From Helopsaltes ochotensis (taxonomy: Eukaryota; Chordata; Aves; Passeriformes; Locustellidae), in assembly GCA_013400155.1 (NCBI GenBank), contig VXBM01000546.1, forward strand, positions 62,001-126,000: a stretch of 64,000 bases of DNA. Direction: 5' to 3'. The translations under genes and the position numbers were made by a program. The notes below the pieces were generated by a model. It was not told where the DNA came from. It did no database searches and saw nothing but the letters and a program-made list of their open reading frames with translations. Shown one piece after another: positions 14,701 through 28,122 of this stretch (positions are counted from its first letter, which is position 1; each line of letters starts with the position of its first letter).

Positions 14701-16042
14701 CACTACAGTGGAAGCCAAATGACATCTGGGTGTTAATTCTTCTTTGAAGCTACTATCTCGTTCTCAAGACTTCAAAATTTTAAGACTTTTTTTTTAAGGT
14801 TGCATGCCTGTGACAGGCAATTCATGCCACAAATAGAAAGTTATTTCAGTTATTTTCAATTTCATTGCTTTTCACCCAAATATGTAGTCCTCCAAAATTG
14901 CTCTGCAAAAGCTTGTATTAGATCCTCCATCATTTGCCCCTGGCAGATCAAATCTAGATGACTTTCTAGCAATACAGAGTCAGAGGCAAGAATCCCTGGA
15001 TCTCTTTCATGCTGAAAGTCAGTCTAGAGAAAAACAGCTCTTTTCCTTCTTAGTGTCTACAATATGAAAGTCCTGACCACACTTTTTCTTATGTTTAACC
15101 AGGTACTTAAGCTAGGTCCTGATGAAAATATCATCCTAATACAATTAATTATTTCTTTAAACAATAACGTATTTAGAGTGTCAGGAAAGAATATAATTTC
15201 TTTCCAAACTCCACCTATGCTACTTTTTTTATAAGACACAGGACGGAATACAGTATGAGAAAATAATTATATCAGGCTTCAGGAATGTAAAAATTGAAAA
15301 AAACAAAAGTGATAACATTTCCAGTGTACTGACTGTAAGGAGACCAGAAAATGGCATAAAGTAGATCCATTTTTGTGACAAGGGCTGTAATGAGAAAAAG
15401 AGAAGTGAAAACCTAGTCTGCTTCAGAAGTCTTCATGATCTGATCCTCCATCAATTACCTATTCTAAACATGTAGAAAAGAGTTTCTGTCTACAGAGCAA
15501 ATCCACTCTGACAGTTAATCCTGTTGTCTTGTAGTTCCCCCTGGAGACCAGATACAAAGTATTATGTCCCTGGGTAGTCCTATTCAGATAGAGCTTAACA
15601 ATTCCACTCATCAAATCCTTGCCGTGTGGATCTCCTTGAAGAACACGGACGATGACAATCCCATCTCAGCCACACACTGATTTCATTCCAAGCTGATGTA
15701 GCAGGAGCCCAGCTCCCAGGTCTGACTTACTTCTTTGCAGCTGCTTCTACCAACACACTCCTTGCACAGCAGGAGGCTGAATCCACAGCTTTGGCTCTTC
15801 CTCACACTAACAGCTGCCTAGTGAAATGTTCTAGGTCATGAACATTTGCAAATTAAACATCATAATGGAATTCTGAATTACCAGATAATCAGATTAAATC
15901 TCCTTTTCTGAAAATTACATACCTCAACTTCTACAGAAATTAAAATGCAATCAATAGAATACAGTCTTTCCCACTGTGCAGTACTGTTGGACTGTGAAAT
16001 TCCCTTCACTGTTTAAAGTACCTAGGTTCTAAAGGCCAGTAC
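11766..16042. other. Single-copy stretch with small low-complexity tracts
   Basis: An A-rich tract lies at about 11,824-11,870 beside the CR1 fragment. A segment of higher GC at about 12,560-12,870 is open in several frames on both strands, without recognisable protein similarity. The remainder is AT-rich and featureless. A minus-strand open stretch at 15,057-15,239 has weak splice signals and is not called. Confidence 0.5.
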
Positions 16043-16210
16043 CTCTTCATCACAATTCGGTTTTACTCGTAGTCTGGTAAAGGCCTCTCTTTTTTTCTTG
16101 CAAACATACCACTTTTGCGATCTCATTTTTTCTTTCACCTGCCTTTTGTCACACAGACCTTTTGAGTGTGACAGTGGTTGAAATTCCTTTCCATTTTTTT
16201 GTAGTTTTTT
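16043..16210 (-). other. Weak candidate internal exon, 56 codons
   Basis: Between a possible acceptor (CTAATTTCAAAG, with only a moderate pyrimidine tract before it) and a donor GAAGAG|GTACTGG (GT at 16,042-16,041) a frame of exactly 56 codons is open, beginning and ending between codons. The peptide is strongly basic and hydrophilic, with runs such as KRQVKEKMRSQKW and a C-terminal NCDEE, which is unusual for translated AT-rich junk. I do not recognise it. The acceptor is the weak point. Confidence 0.2.
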
Positions 16211-19200
16211 CTTTGAAATTAGCATTATGGGTTGTAGAAATAAAAAGTACCTCATATACTAAATTCAGCATATGCATTTATTTATAGCTTGTGCATTTTA
16301 TTCAATTCCTACTAGGCATCTTCCTCATTTGGGCTTTCAATTACACAAAATTTCATCTCAACAGAACTTTTTATATCATGGTGCTCAGATCAAATAGTAA
16401 GCCAAAGAAGATCTTTATAGACAGAGTACACTGCATTTAATAAATGTGGGATATGAAAGATTTTGTATATAAACAGTTTTTTAGCCCTAAGTAATATATT
16501 TCCAGAAATGTTTTTTTTACTGAACTAATATCTTCTCAATTATCTACAGATCAACACCGTATTTCCTTAAAATCATATATATGTAATTTAATATCATAAT
16601 AACCTTAAAAGCCTTTTCAATGTAACTATTTAGCTTCTCATGTCTTATATTTATCAGAGAATATGATTCCAAAACAGATTTCAGACTACAGTATTCCTTT
16701 GTGTAGAATACATCTTCATATACTTACAGAAACACCACTTAAAGAATTTAGGAGACATTAGGAAACATTTTCCACCCAGAGGCAATTGCATTTTAAAAAA
16801 AAGAAGCAAAATGTTTTACTGAATTTGATTCAGTTACATGGAACCACAAAAGAGCAGAAGATTTTTTTACTTACAGATGGAAAAGGTTCTTTGTGATATC
16901 ATTACTCCCTTTATCAGTCTATCCTCAAATACCACCATCAACAATCTCACCATTGCACTTTTTTATGTTCTTCATCCTCTCTGCATCTTCCCTTTATATT
17001 TCAAGAAATAAGGTTTTGGCATCAAGAAAATTCTTTGCAATTCTTTGACTTTGTAAGTTTTTCTGCCCTTGGCCACAGAAGACCTTCGCTCCCAGACAAC
17101 TTCTCCAGGAATTATCTTTTCCTTAGTTAATTATATTCATGTTAATACAACATTTAGCTATAAACATATACATGAACACACATGGACCCATCTGTATTTG
17201 CCTCTCTGTAAATCAGCCTTGAGCTGGCAACATGTGCCTCCCCAAACTAAGAGAGTGGGTTGGGGTTAAAGCTATCAGCTACATGTTATCAGATGTGAAT
17301 TTGCATCAAGGGAAGACACAGTTCAGCCTCTCCAAAAAACAGCACACAAAATGCACTTTATTTGATACATTTCTTCAAATAAAGTGTTTGAGCAGCTGAA
17401 GAACAGCTCAAAGATGCTGAGGTGTGCCCCAGCTCCGGGGCTCTGCCCTGACATATTGTACCTGACGCACAAGACTTGCCCAGCACAGATACACTGACGG
17501 TGGCTGGGGCCCACCCATGTGCCATGGCATGCACAGGCCTATTGTTTTCAGTCAGCTGCTTACAATCACTCATAAGTCTGTCAAGATTCATGAGCACTTC
17601 TTAAATACAATTGTGGGAACAGAAGTTCAACTTCCATGCCATTTTGCTCCATGACAAACAGTGCTGATCTTTAAAGCTTGGGAAAAAAAAAGGAATATTT
17701 TTATGACCTCATTGCAGTTCCTTCTAGCTGTGACCCTGATGTTTCCTTTGTGGAAAGGGCAAAGAATCACATACCGTACATCTTGCTAATCCTTTCAGTC
17801 CTTGTGTTTAGGAAGCATCCATAAATAGCTACTGATCACAGAAAATACTCGTGCACCTAAGGCTAGGTGCTAGATTGCAACCAGAAAGCTCCTAATCAGT
17901 ATGGCTCTTGGCATGTATGCCTGTGACATAGGTATGTATTTCTTTTCCATCAAGGTTGATCAGTATCTTTAATACTTTTGATTTAATAATCAAAATATTC
18001 TGAACAGAGGTGTCAGGTGAACAGAAGTTCTCTCAGGTAAGTTTGCAATGCCTGCTGGTGGGCAGGTGACTGGAATATAGACATGTACAGCAGCAGCGCT
18101 CTTGTCTTCTCAGTAAGGACACTGATAGTCCTTGGCTACACATGAGACAGCCACAGCCAAGTTCATTCTTCTGGCTAGATAGAGAAGACAGACAGAGATA
18201 AGGATAGTAAGTTGTAGACTGTAACACTAAAAGACCAAGACACAAGACTAAGAGAACACCACACTAAGCTCCAGTTGAACAACACAGTCCTTTATCAGAG
18301 ACACCTTCAATCCAGCTGTAAAACAGGAGGGCACAGCTCAGCACAAATTGGAGGGAGCAAAAGAAAGCAACTGGATCTTCTTTTTAAGCCTGATGGGAAA
18401 TTATCAGTTCTCATAAGAAATTCAATTTGTGGCAAAAACTGGGGAGAAAGGATCATTTTAAGGCATGACTTCATACAGGAGAAGAGAGTTCTACCGATGT
18501 TACAAACAGTTCCAGTGTGTAAGTGTCGCTGCAACTGCTGGAGAATATAGACTGTGAGTTGTAGGCTGCTACCATTGGTAAACTGAAATAGGATTGAACA
18601 TAAACACAGAGTAGTCTTTCAATACACTAACTGGAACAGGTATAGGGTGGGGAAGGAAGTATTTTTACGGTCAAAGGAAAAAAAAAAGTAAATTTGTTCT
18701 TGAGAACCAACGTGGAGGGACACATTTTCTATTTATATTTTTATAAATTTAAAAAACAAAAAACCTATTTGAAAAGGAATTTGTCATCACAGTTTAAAAA
18801 AAAATTCTCACTATATTCCTAGAGCAAGACCTGAAATTTGGTTATGCATTTGCTCTTGGGTACTTATCAAGTTTTGTATTTAGTGGTGTCATCAGCATGG
18901 TCCAGTGGATAAAAGAGCAGCTTGAGACTCATTGATACTACCCCAGCTCTGTTTCTAGGTGATCTGGGCATGTAATTTCAAAGTCCTCTGCAAAGCAAGC
19001 CAGCTTCATTATTTTCAATTTTAGTAGGATGTAAGGATAATTATTCCAGTGGGCAAAAGTGGGAGAGAAATGGCATATACAATTACTAACTGTACTAATT
19101 GTATATGAAATACCTGGACTCAACTAAGGAGCATTTTTCATTGCTTTAGCTAAAAGGTGAAAAGCATGCAGGTGAACATTAACTATTCTAGATGCAAAAC

Positions 19201-22116
19201 ATTTTCATGCATTACTCTCAGAGCCCTGTCAGTAGTGAACAGCATTAACAAAAACTGAACAGATACTCACGGCTGCACTTAAATGCAATGGACTTTCTAA
19301 AGACCAAACTTCTAAATTCTGATTCTTGAACATGTGGAGCAGAACCTCATTAAGATCCCTTGCGCTCATCATGATATCTAAGTTGTAACTCTGAAATTGT
19401 TTTTTCTTCCTGTCACCAACATTTCAACATAAAGAAATTTCAATACAATCTTAAACAATCACAGCTCTGAAGAGAGCCACAAAATTCTTTCATATGTAAG
19501 CAATATAAACACAGTAACAGGAAAACTCTCTATCAAGGTTTTCATATAACCTCTGTCAAGTGCAGTGCAGAATCTCATCTAACCCAACATAATTTCATCT
19601 TTGTCCCTTACTGCATTTAGCCAATTCAGAAACCTTGCCTGAGTTGGGCACCACATTCATCTGCCCTGGTTACAGGCCAAAACCAGCTGCATCAGAGAAC
19701 AGAAGGAATAATATATCAAATTCCTGGTCTCTTTGTCCTGGCTGTTTAGGAAGGCTCAAGGAACATGGTAAGAGAGCACCAGGAGAGGGGAGTACAGACA
19801 TCTCTTAAGTTCTAGAGCATACACGACTTTTCCTGCTTTCACGCCTGCCAGTAAAAACTTTAACATATTAAACCAATTATTTGATATAATATCTGAGTAG
19901 CAAGAGACTACATTAAGTTTCATCAATATTCAGAGGCCTGAATAAAGCTCCAAATCCATCTAAACAAATAGAGAACCTCTTGGAAATGGCCATATATTGC
20001 ACAAAAAAACACCCTGAATTGAAGTAACATTTTTTTATATGACAGGAATCTCTGAGTTCAGATCTGAAAAATACAAGTCCTCAAAAGTCACAGTCCTTTT
20101 CAACTATAATGTATTTTTACATAATATTTGTATTGTTACTAATATTCCAGTGATGAGCTTACCTCACTGGTACAAAGGAAAACCTTGCCTGCTCAGTTTC
20201 ACCTTCCAGACAGTGCATTTTATTAGGCTTGTGTTGGCTACACTGAAGAATTCCTTCCCCTATGATGAACCAGAACAGGTACTTTAAAAGAGCAAGAAAA
20301 CTGGGCCACCCCTCTTTGGTGAATCAAGCAGATAGTGACACTAGGGGTCCATTTTTCTAAATCCTTTACGTCATGACATTATCTAACCTCTTTTCTCCCT
20401 CTAAATAGCAATACAATGTACATGTGGAAAATACTTCTTTACCCTTACTCAGTATTGTCATTAAATGTCTAAGAGCCACAGCAGCTCATTAAAACCTCAG
20501 TCATGGCACACTACAGCTTGCACCCACTCTACTGAAACTGACAGATCCCTTTGCATCAGATAGCTTTCCTCTTTCTTAGATTTACTGTGGAAAACTGACA
20601 TTGTTGCCATCTAGGTCATCAATAAAGTGCTAAATAGTCACTGCTAATAACCAGTTCTTATAGTATCCAACAGAAAGGCACACACTCAGTGAGGATTCCC
20701 CATTTACAGTCATGTTTCATAGCCTGTCTGCCAGATTTTAGTCCATTTAAGAAGCATCAAATTGATTTCATTTCATTCTAGTCACTTGATCAAAAAATCA
20801 CGCCTCACAGAAGCATATTATATATTACTTCAATGCAATGGCATTGATCAAACTGTATTTGTTATCTCTCAAAAAAGAGAATAAAGAAAGGAATAAAAAG
20901 GCAGGTTGATAAAATCTATTTTCCAAAATTCACGGGTGACTAGACTTAAAGAATGATAGGAAGCTTAAATGTAGTCCAGTTAGAGAATTTCTTCCATTTT
21001 TTCCAGGACCAGAGCCAAATTGATAGGCTTCCAATTATCCAGAATATTCCTTTTGAAAGCATTGGTGACAAATTTCCAAGTTCACTGTAATTTCTCCATG
21101 TTTCAAAGCATATCGAAAAATTCAAGCTTCATAACCCAAGGAATTCTACAGTGAATTCTGTAAAAACTTCTGGGTATTAGTTGTCAGGTCCAGATGTTTA
21201 AATAAGCCAAAGAGTAGCACAACAGCAGCTCACACAGCAGAGGTGGAGGAGGCTGTTTGGGCTTCACCATCACCACCAGCCGAGACACAGTCCTGGTACT
21301 TTATCCTTTACTGACACCAGAAGAAGAGAAGTAATTCAATGAATACTTTTCTCTAATTCTAATAGACATTTTTCAACCAACAACAGCCCACTCTTCTGTT
21401 CAGACTCCTTTTGTTCTTACTAGACTTCTTTAAAATAAAATTTAAAAAAAAGACAAGAAAAAGGTATTTCATCCATTATTCCATTCACCATTGAAATTTT
21501 TGTGTGACTTTATCCATTTCCTAAAGTACTTAACTTTTATTTTATAGAACTTTTATACTCCTACCTTCTCACTTTGGAATTTCCATAGCAATAGTTTTTC
21601 TTTGTTGGGTTTCCTTTCTCTTTTTGGTCATCAAGTCTAACATTCTTACACAGAAAAAAAAAATGGTTTATCATTTTTATTTGTCGTGAAACTTGTTTCC
21701 AGTGCTATGAAATTGGTCATTTTTATAAACCAGTGAGAACCAGTGAATATATTTATTACAGGAAAGCAGAATAAAATCAGGATCACTTATGCCTAATTAA
21801 CTACTCATTAGTGATTAGCATGCCACATAGGGAAGTGCTGCAGGAGAGGAAAAGCTGTGGTACTGCTGTCTACAGCTACCATGGCACTCAGTACAGAGCC
21901 TCTCTGTCACGGAAAATCCTTACGTGCATGCCCCAGAGCTCCGTTCTCTGCTGCAGAAAAAATCACCCGAGAGAAGCTGCTGGTGAAAGGCTCGTGGCAC
22001 AGAGGGGGTCTCCTTACAGGCCACACCACTCAGCTCCTCGAGGAGCAGCAGCACAGATCAGACGGCTCCTGGCTCCCCTGCAGCACCCCTGCACCGGGGG
22101 TGCCCTCAGAACTGGC
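16211..22116. other. Long AT-rich single-copy stretch, no gene recognised
   Basis: About 6 kb with no repeat family recognised. Strong donor-like sites exist on the minus strand near 16,733 and 16,872 (CT|GTAAGTA), but no open frame bounded by an acceptor precedes them. Confidence 0.5.
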
Positions 22117-22198
22117 TTTATAATGTCCCTCTGATACCCAGCAGAGCAATCCTGCCTGCAGGCCCCCATCCAGGGAGAGTTAAGGACATCCCCATTGG
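22117..22198 (-). promoter_or_regulatory. Promoter-like CCAAT and TATA pair, minus strand
   Basis: On the minus strand a CCAAT box (complement of ATTGG, 22,194-22,198) is followed about 75 bases later by TATAAA (complement of 22,117-22,122). The sequence downstream on the minus strand, to about 21,840, is GC-rich for this neighbourhood and contains a donor-like CCT|GTAAGG near 22,018. This fits either the U3/R part of an old LTR or a cryptic promoter. No LTR ends or target duplications could be found, and CCAAT to TATA spacing is wider than the usual 45-50 bases. Confidence 0.3.
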
Positions 22199-24544
22199 AC
22201 AGGGATTTACTTGGCTCTGGCCAGCTGAGATACAAACTAGAGAGCAACTTGGATGGCATTTTCAAGATAAGATTCCAAAACATAAATTCAACAAAAGGAC
22301 AAAATTCAATGAATATCGTATGCAGATAAAGTGAGGAAAAGAGATTCTTAACCAGTGCATGTAAGACTTTACAGTGGAAAGAGTATATTTACTAATGGTA
22401 GTTTATTATTTATATTATGTCCCAAGATAATTCTTTCTGCTCTGCAAAGATCAAAAAAAGTCTTTTTAATTTAGCAAGAAAATAGTAATTTGCTAGATGT
22501 CAATGGACTGTGTTTTCTGTTCTTCTGCAATAGCTGTTCTCTGAAGGCTTAAACGGATTGTTTTTTAACCATAATGTTGTTAAAGAAATGCCAGGAAGTT
22601 TATTCATGGTTTATTAATACTGCAGAGGGCCCAATGCAGCAAGATGTCCAGACTTCCAAAAAACCAGGCTTGCCAACCATCCCCTTGGCCATTTTCCAAT
22701 CAAAGGAAGAACATGATAGCAAAGCTGCAGCTACAATGACTTCAGAAATTGTTGAAAAAATAAAAAGTAGAGTGATCCAAGACACAGAGCCCTACTCCAA
22801 TTTTATACACACACAAAGAAAGAGTCCAAAATGCCGCTCACATTTTATTTGCACCATCATATAAAGTCCATATGGGGTCTGTAAGAATATTTTTTCTCCA
22901 AATACTTTTTCAGAGTTCAGGTTAGTATTCTGACACCAAAAGGCAAAGCCCCTAACCAATTGCAGTACATTTCCTCATCCCACCATATGCTTTCTTTCCC
23001 TGCAGAATATTGATAATTCTGTCATCTGGGTTCCTCTTATCTTTTTGATAAATGAGGCTATTGCCTTCCTAACTTATTAAGGCATTTAGCCTCTCCTTTA
23101 CATTTGAAACACATATCTGATATACAAAATAATTATGAAGCCCTTCACTAGAAAACTATTTTGGTGAACCAACTAGACTTATGGTTGCATTTTCTGAGAC
23201 CTTTTAAGATTGCTCTTTAACAAGATCACCTGCATTACCTCCGTCAGGGCCAAACATGTTTCCTTTTCATGGTTGGGGCTTGTAGGTTTTTGTTCATCTC
23301 TGGAATGTTACAGGATGAAAAAGGGGTTTTAAAGTGATAGGTTTCCCATGAAAAGATGCTCAGCTTCTTCCGAAGGCACATTCTGCTACTATTCGACCAG
23401 TCACTTTGCTCTCAATGAAAAATGAATGACCGTATGATACATAGAAGTGTGCTGTTGTATTCCTTAATAGACAGAAGTTCCCAGCACAAAGTCCAGAAAC
23501 AGACTCCAAAGGCATTGCAAACCCCACCATGGTTTGGGGAGGCAGAGGGTAGGGCATGGTACCTTCAACAAAACAGAACAGAACCGATTCCCCTCCACCC
23601 ATTCCCAAGCATTCAGCTCCTGCCATCAGGCAATGCCTCCTCGCTTCTTACTCCTCCATATTCCAGAGATGAAAGCAGAGACATTTCAGATGTGATTGCC
23701 TGTCCCAGTTGTTTCAACCCTTCATAAATGAAATAAATTCACTTATTATAAAAGTTGCCTACAAAAGGGGTGGCTGTTCAGTATTTCTGCTGGATGAAAA
23801 CATCTGTCATTATATGACATTCAGGCAGCCTTTTTTCTTTTTCATTAACATATACAATATTAGGAATACCAGGGCTCCAAGTCCTGTAAATGCAAAGTGT
23901 TGATTTATTTTAGAGCATTCTCAAATGCAGAGCTACTTCAATAATACGATTTAAATCCAAGGATTATGTATCAGTGTTTCTTCTGTAATCCTTTTGCTTC
24001 AAAGAAATGAAAATTGACTTTATCAAACTGCACAATCACAAAGAAAAATCTAGTAGCCTGACAGGCAGAAGCCACTCACTTTTCATGGTGCACTGTTCCT
24101 CACCATCTCAGTGCCAAAACATTTCTGCAAAGCTGTCACATAGGAACTTGAGGTAAAATCCCTAAGATTTATATTAAGCAAGAGTTTGGGTATCAGGTGA
24201 CAGTTATTCTTAAGTCCTCCTAATGAGGTCATGAAGAATTTTGTTTTCAGACACAGTATTTCTGATTCCAAAACTAACTTTTAAGGAATCTGATGGGTTC
24301 CAGACTTGACTTTAATATGTATTTCTAGATGTTTTTAAGGTTCTTTTAAGGTGGCAAGTACCTTTGAATATGTACTCAGCTCTCTTGACACATAAGATGA
24401 GAGAATTTTTCAGTAAATCTTGTCATTTAGCTCATTGGAGTTGGGATTTCACTTCAGGTTTTGGCTTAACAAAACCAGGTATAGCATCCTAAGAGTGGAT
24501 CTAGCAGTTAGAAAGAAAGAGGACAAAAATCTGGAGAATTATGA
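22199..24544. other. AT-rich single-copy sequence
   Basis: No gene or repeat recognised. The plus-strand frame at 22,574-22,864 (96 codons) is hydrophilic but has no splice context or family similarity I can support. Confidence 0.5.
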
Positions 24545-25058
24545 TCAAAAAAAGCATGGGCAGCAGGTCAAGGGAGGGGATTCTGCCTCTTTATTTGCTC
24601 TCATGTGTCCCCACCTGGAACACTGCATCCAGCACAGGAAGAATAGGGATCTGTTGGAGCAAGTCCAGATGAAGGCCACAGAGAGGCATGGAACACTTCT
24701 CCTATGAAGACAGGCTAAGAGAGCTCAAGTTGCAGAACCCAAAGGGGCTACAAAAGAGCTGGAGAGGGAATTTTTACACGTGCTTGTAGTGATAGGAGAA
24801 GCAGGAAAAAACACTCTTAAGTTCAAAGAGGGCAGGTTTAGATCAGTTCTCATGAAGAAATTCTTTAGTGTGAGGGTGGTGAGGCACTGGCACAGGTTGC
24901 CCAGAGAAGCTTTGGATGGCCCACCCCTGAAACTGTTCAAGGCCAGGTTCAATGGGGCTCTGAGCAACCTGGTCTAGTGGAAGCTTCCCTGCTTGAGCAG
25001 GGCTTGAAATGAGATGATCTTTAAGGTTTCTTCCAACCCATTCTATGATTCTATAACT
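24545..25058 (+). mobile_element. CR1 LINE fragment, 3' end, plus strand
   Basis: The sequence follows the CR1 ORF2 C-terminal and 3' UTR order: AGCATGGGCAGCAGG, CACCTGGAACACTGCATCC, AAGACAGGCTAAGAGAGCTC, the CACTGGCACAGGTTGCCCAG block, GGGCTCTGAGCAACCTGGTC, and finally the tail TTCTATGATTCTATAAC at about 25,045-25,058. The element is truncated at its 5' end in the last part of ORF2. Frames are broken by indels and stops, so it is a dead copy. Divergence looks moderate. Confidence 0.95.
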
Positions 25059-25414
25059 TTACAATATGGTTTATTTATTCAGTGATGCCAAGGAGACAGC
25101 CTTAGCAGTTTTTTCTTATTTCTCCTATAATGCACAGGGACTTTGTTTGGGTTTTTTTTTCAAAACACAAATAAATAGCAGTCCTAAACAATGCAATATT
25201 ACTTCATACCATTAAACACCAGTTCAGGTATTATGTGTTTTGTTTTCTCCATTCTACTCTAGGCTGTTATGAAAATATAAACAAACTCAAAACATTTGTT
25301 GCTATTTGCGCTATGTTTAGCTCTACTCGGCCCAGAGTCCTCTTCTCTTGTTCATTATTTCTATCTGGAGCTGGCAAACTTTTCTTGAAGCAGTATTGTT
25401 TTTCATTTGGGGTG
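25059..25414. other. Spacer between CR1 fragment and A-rich run
   Basis: AT-rich, no feature recognised. Confidence 0.5.
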
Positions 25415-25481
<67 letters not shown>

Positions 25482-25487
25482 AAAAAG

Positions 25488-25525
<38 letters not shown>

Positions 25526-25553
25526 ATATAAAAAAAAAAAAAAAAAAAAAAAA
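25415..25553 (+). repeat. A-rich low-complexity run, 139 bases
   Basis: It begins with 65 uninterrupted A (25,415-25,479), then A tracts broken by two G (25,480 and 25,487) and a TTATATA insert at 25,524-25,530, ending in 23 A. Interrupted blocks suggest replication slippage and decay of a once purer tract. No element with a poly(A) tail was recognised upstream, and no target duplication was seen. Confidence 0.95.
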
Positions 25554-27299
25554 GCAAGAGAAAATGATTTAAAAGTCTCACAGCTTAGAGAGTACATACA
25601 CCCAGCTATAAATACGCTACAATCAGCACACTACACATTTTATGTAGAAAGAACCAGATGATGGTTGAATTCAGTTCGTGCTAAGAAAGCAGGAACAGGG
25701 CTTTTAAGAATGCTTACATCTGTCCCTAATTTGCTTGCACATAAACCCACAGTAATCTGCTTTATTGCCAAAGTCATATAAAGAAATTGGGCACCAAGCA
25801 GCATAGGTAATCTTGAACTGGAGGCCCTCCAGCCTAATTAGACACAAACGCCCAGAAGCCAGAAACCAAAATATGGTATGTAGATTTTGAAATATATGAA
25901 GAGACAGACAGTCTCATTAGCAGCCATCAGGGTGTATGGTTAAGCCTCTGAAGTTCCTTTTTTGACTGAGGGAAGGAGTAAGCTATGTCTATGCCCGAGG
26001 CTAAGCACAAGGAAAAGCATCCTGCTCCTTTTGGAAATGGCCCCGATCTCCCAACCCCCACCCCAGCACGCCCCTCCTGGGCTTTGTGCAACTCTTGGCC
26101 ACTCTCTTTGTAAAGACACACCCACAGTCAGCCAACTGATGTAGTATCAATAATGCTGGAAAGCCAAAACATTATAAGCCATTGAAAAATAAGACAAAGA
26201 AGCAATTCTGTGGATAGTTTATAGAGGTATTGGCTCGTTATTCACTATTTAGTAGATACAGTTCTTAAGCAAGTTAGTCATGGAGTTTTGCCAGAAGCCA
26301 TTTTTAAAGTGATAATTTTCCTTATTTCAAACTACTGAAGGTTTTTTATTTTTATTGCATCAAACTATGGTTGGCTACTTTCTGACTACAAGCTTGTCTC
26401 TCTTTGATTTCATGTATGCATCTATTTTATAAAACAATGAAGGACTATGAGTGAATTAAAGAAATAGACAGAGAAGTCCATGACAATTTTAAGGTAGAAT
26501 GGCTGTGGCAGAAAAGGCTATGTGCAGAACTGACCTCCATGTTGCAGATTTCAGGCACTTTCAGGGACTATCTATTTTTGGAACCATAATAGCCCCACTT
26601 AACCAACCAGAGGGTGTGATAGAAATGTTTTTATCAAGTTATCTCCCTCTAAGTTATTTGGAGGAACAATGCAAGGCTACACATTATTTCCTTTTTCAAT
26701 TGAATTTTTACATTATCAGGAAATATCACACGGGCCATAAAACTATAAACAACTTTTGGTTTTAGTAAAGTAAAAGGAGCTTTGTGCTTCTTTTCTTTTT
26801 CTGCAAACACAACACAAGGGAAACACAGGGACATGGAAGAGTCCAGAAATCTTTTGTGCAATAAAAAATAGTAGATAAAACCTTCCATTAATTGATATTC
26901 AAGGTCAAGTCATATCTTCATTTGTGATACTGTTGTATCAGTGCCTGAGATTACCAATCAGCCCCATTTTCTTGATAAATTTTACGAGAAGACTATTTGA
27001 CATCTAAGCCTTAGCAGCAAGTACCACTGAAGCACTACTATTACAAAACAAACAGGCAAATGTTAAGCGGGGATAATTTTTCAAAGAACTTTTCCTAAAG
27101 TTTTTTTTTATGGTTTTTTGCATTTGTAAAGGTCTTGTTAGGGGTTTCTTTAATAATATGTACCAGGATATGTACTGTTCTCTTTTGCCCTTCGCTGTGC
27201 CTTAGGTTTGAGTTTCAAGAAAAGAAAATAAAGCAGTAAGAAAGGAATTACTTGGCCACAACGTGGCAAGCCTTACAGTACTGCCCATGGCTGTGCAAC
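25554..27299. other. Single-copy sequence left of the CpG island
   Basis: AT-rich sequence without recognised genes or repeats. If the minus-strand first exon at 28.1-28.3 kb is real, this lies in its first intron. Confidence 0.5.
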
Positions 27300-28122
27300 C
27301 TCAGCCAGCAGTGAAAACTGGGGATGCCCCTCTGGTAGGGGACCCGCAACCCGCCGAGGGAACAGAGCGAGCCTTGGCCCGCGGGCCTGTCTGCCTCCGG
27401 GGGCAGGCGCGGACAGACATGAGCTCACCGCCCCCGCAGGAGCCAGCTCTGCTCGGGAGCCGCACAGCCTCCGCTGAGAAACCCGTGCCCAACCTGATGC
27501 GTCTGTGCCCAGCACAGGGAGCCGAGATCAGGCGGCAGCATCCACCCCGACGTGCCCGGGATACCGCTCAGAGCGCCGGGAGGGAGCGCACGGAGCAGGC
27601 ACCGGCACCGCCCTGCTGAGCATGGGGGACAAGGCACCAGCGAGGCCGGTGACCGGCCAGCCTTCCCTGAGGACAAATGCAAACAAGAAGAAATGAAGGG
27701 GGAAGCGGGCAAGCCTTGTCTGGCTGAAGCGCATGGCAGGCGGATGCTCTCCGTGGGCCCGGGCCCAGGCTAGAGCGAGGCGCCCCGAGGCACACGCCCG
27801 TCGTCCGCGCCGGGGCGGGCAGAGGGCACGGGAACACCCGCCAGCCACGGGCAGGCCGTCGGCGAAGCCAAGCGCGGTGGCAGGGCCCGGGAAGGGAGAT
27901 GCCCCGGGCGGGCAAAGGGGCAGAGCAGGGTGGCGGAGGCGGAGGGCAGTGAGGGGAAAGCCTGCGAGCCTCGGGCCAGGGAAACAGGGCTCGGCTCTGT
28001 GCTGAGGAGCTGCACCCTCCCCGAGGCAGGTGCGCCACGCAGCGCCCGGGGCGAGCCCCGGTGCCTGACCCCGAGAGCTGCCCTGCACCGCCCCGACCCC
28101 GCCACGGGCGGGCCCCCCTTAC

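Noticed and set aside
20163..20259. Minus-strand exon-like stretch with acceptor TTCATCATAG and donor GAG|GTAAGC
   Set aside because: Only about 97 bases, open in more than one frame, which is common by chance. No similarity recognised.
25267..25597. Poly-lysine and poly-phenylalanine open frames
   Set aside because: Translation of the A-rich run at 25,415-25,553, not a gene.
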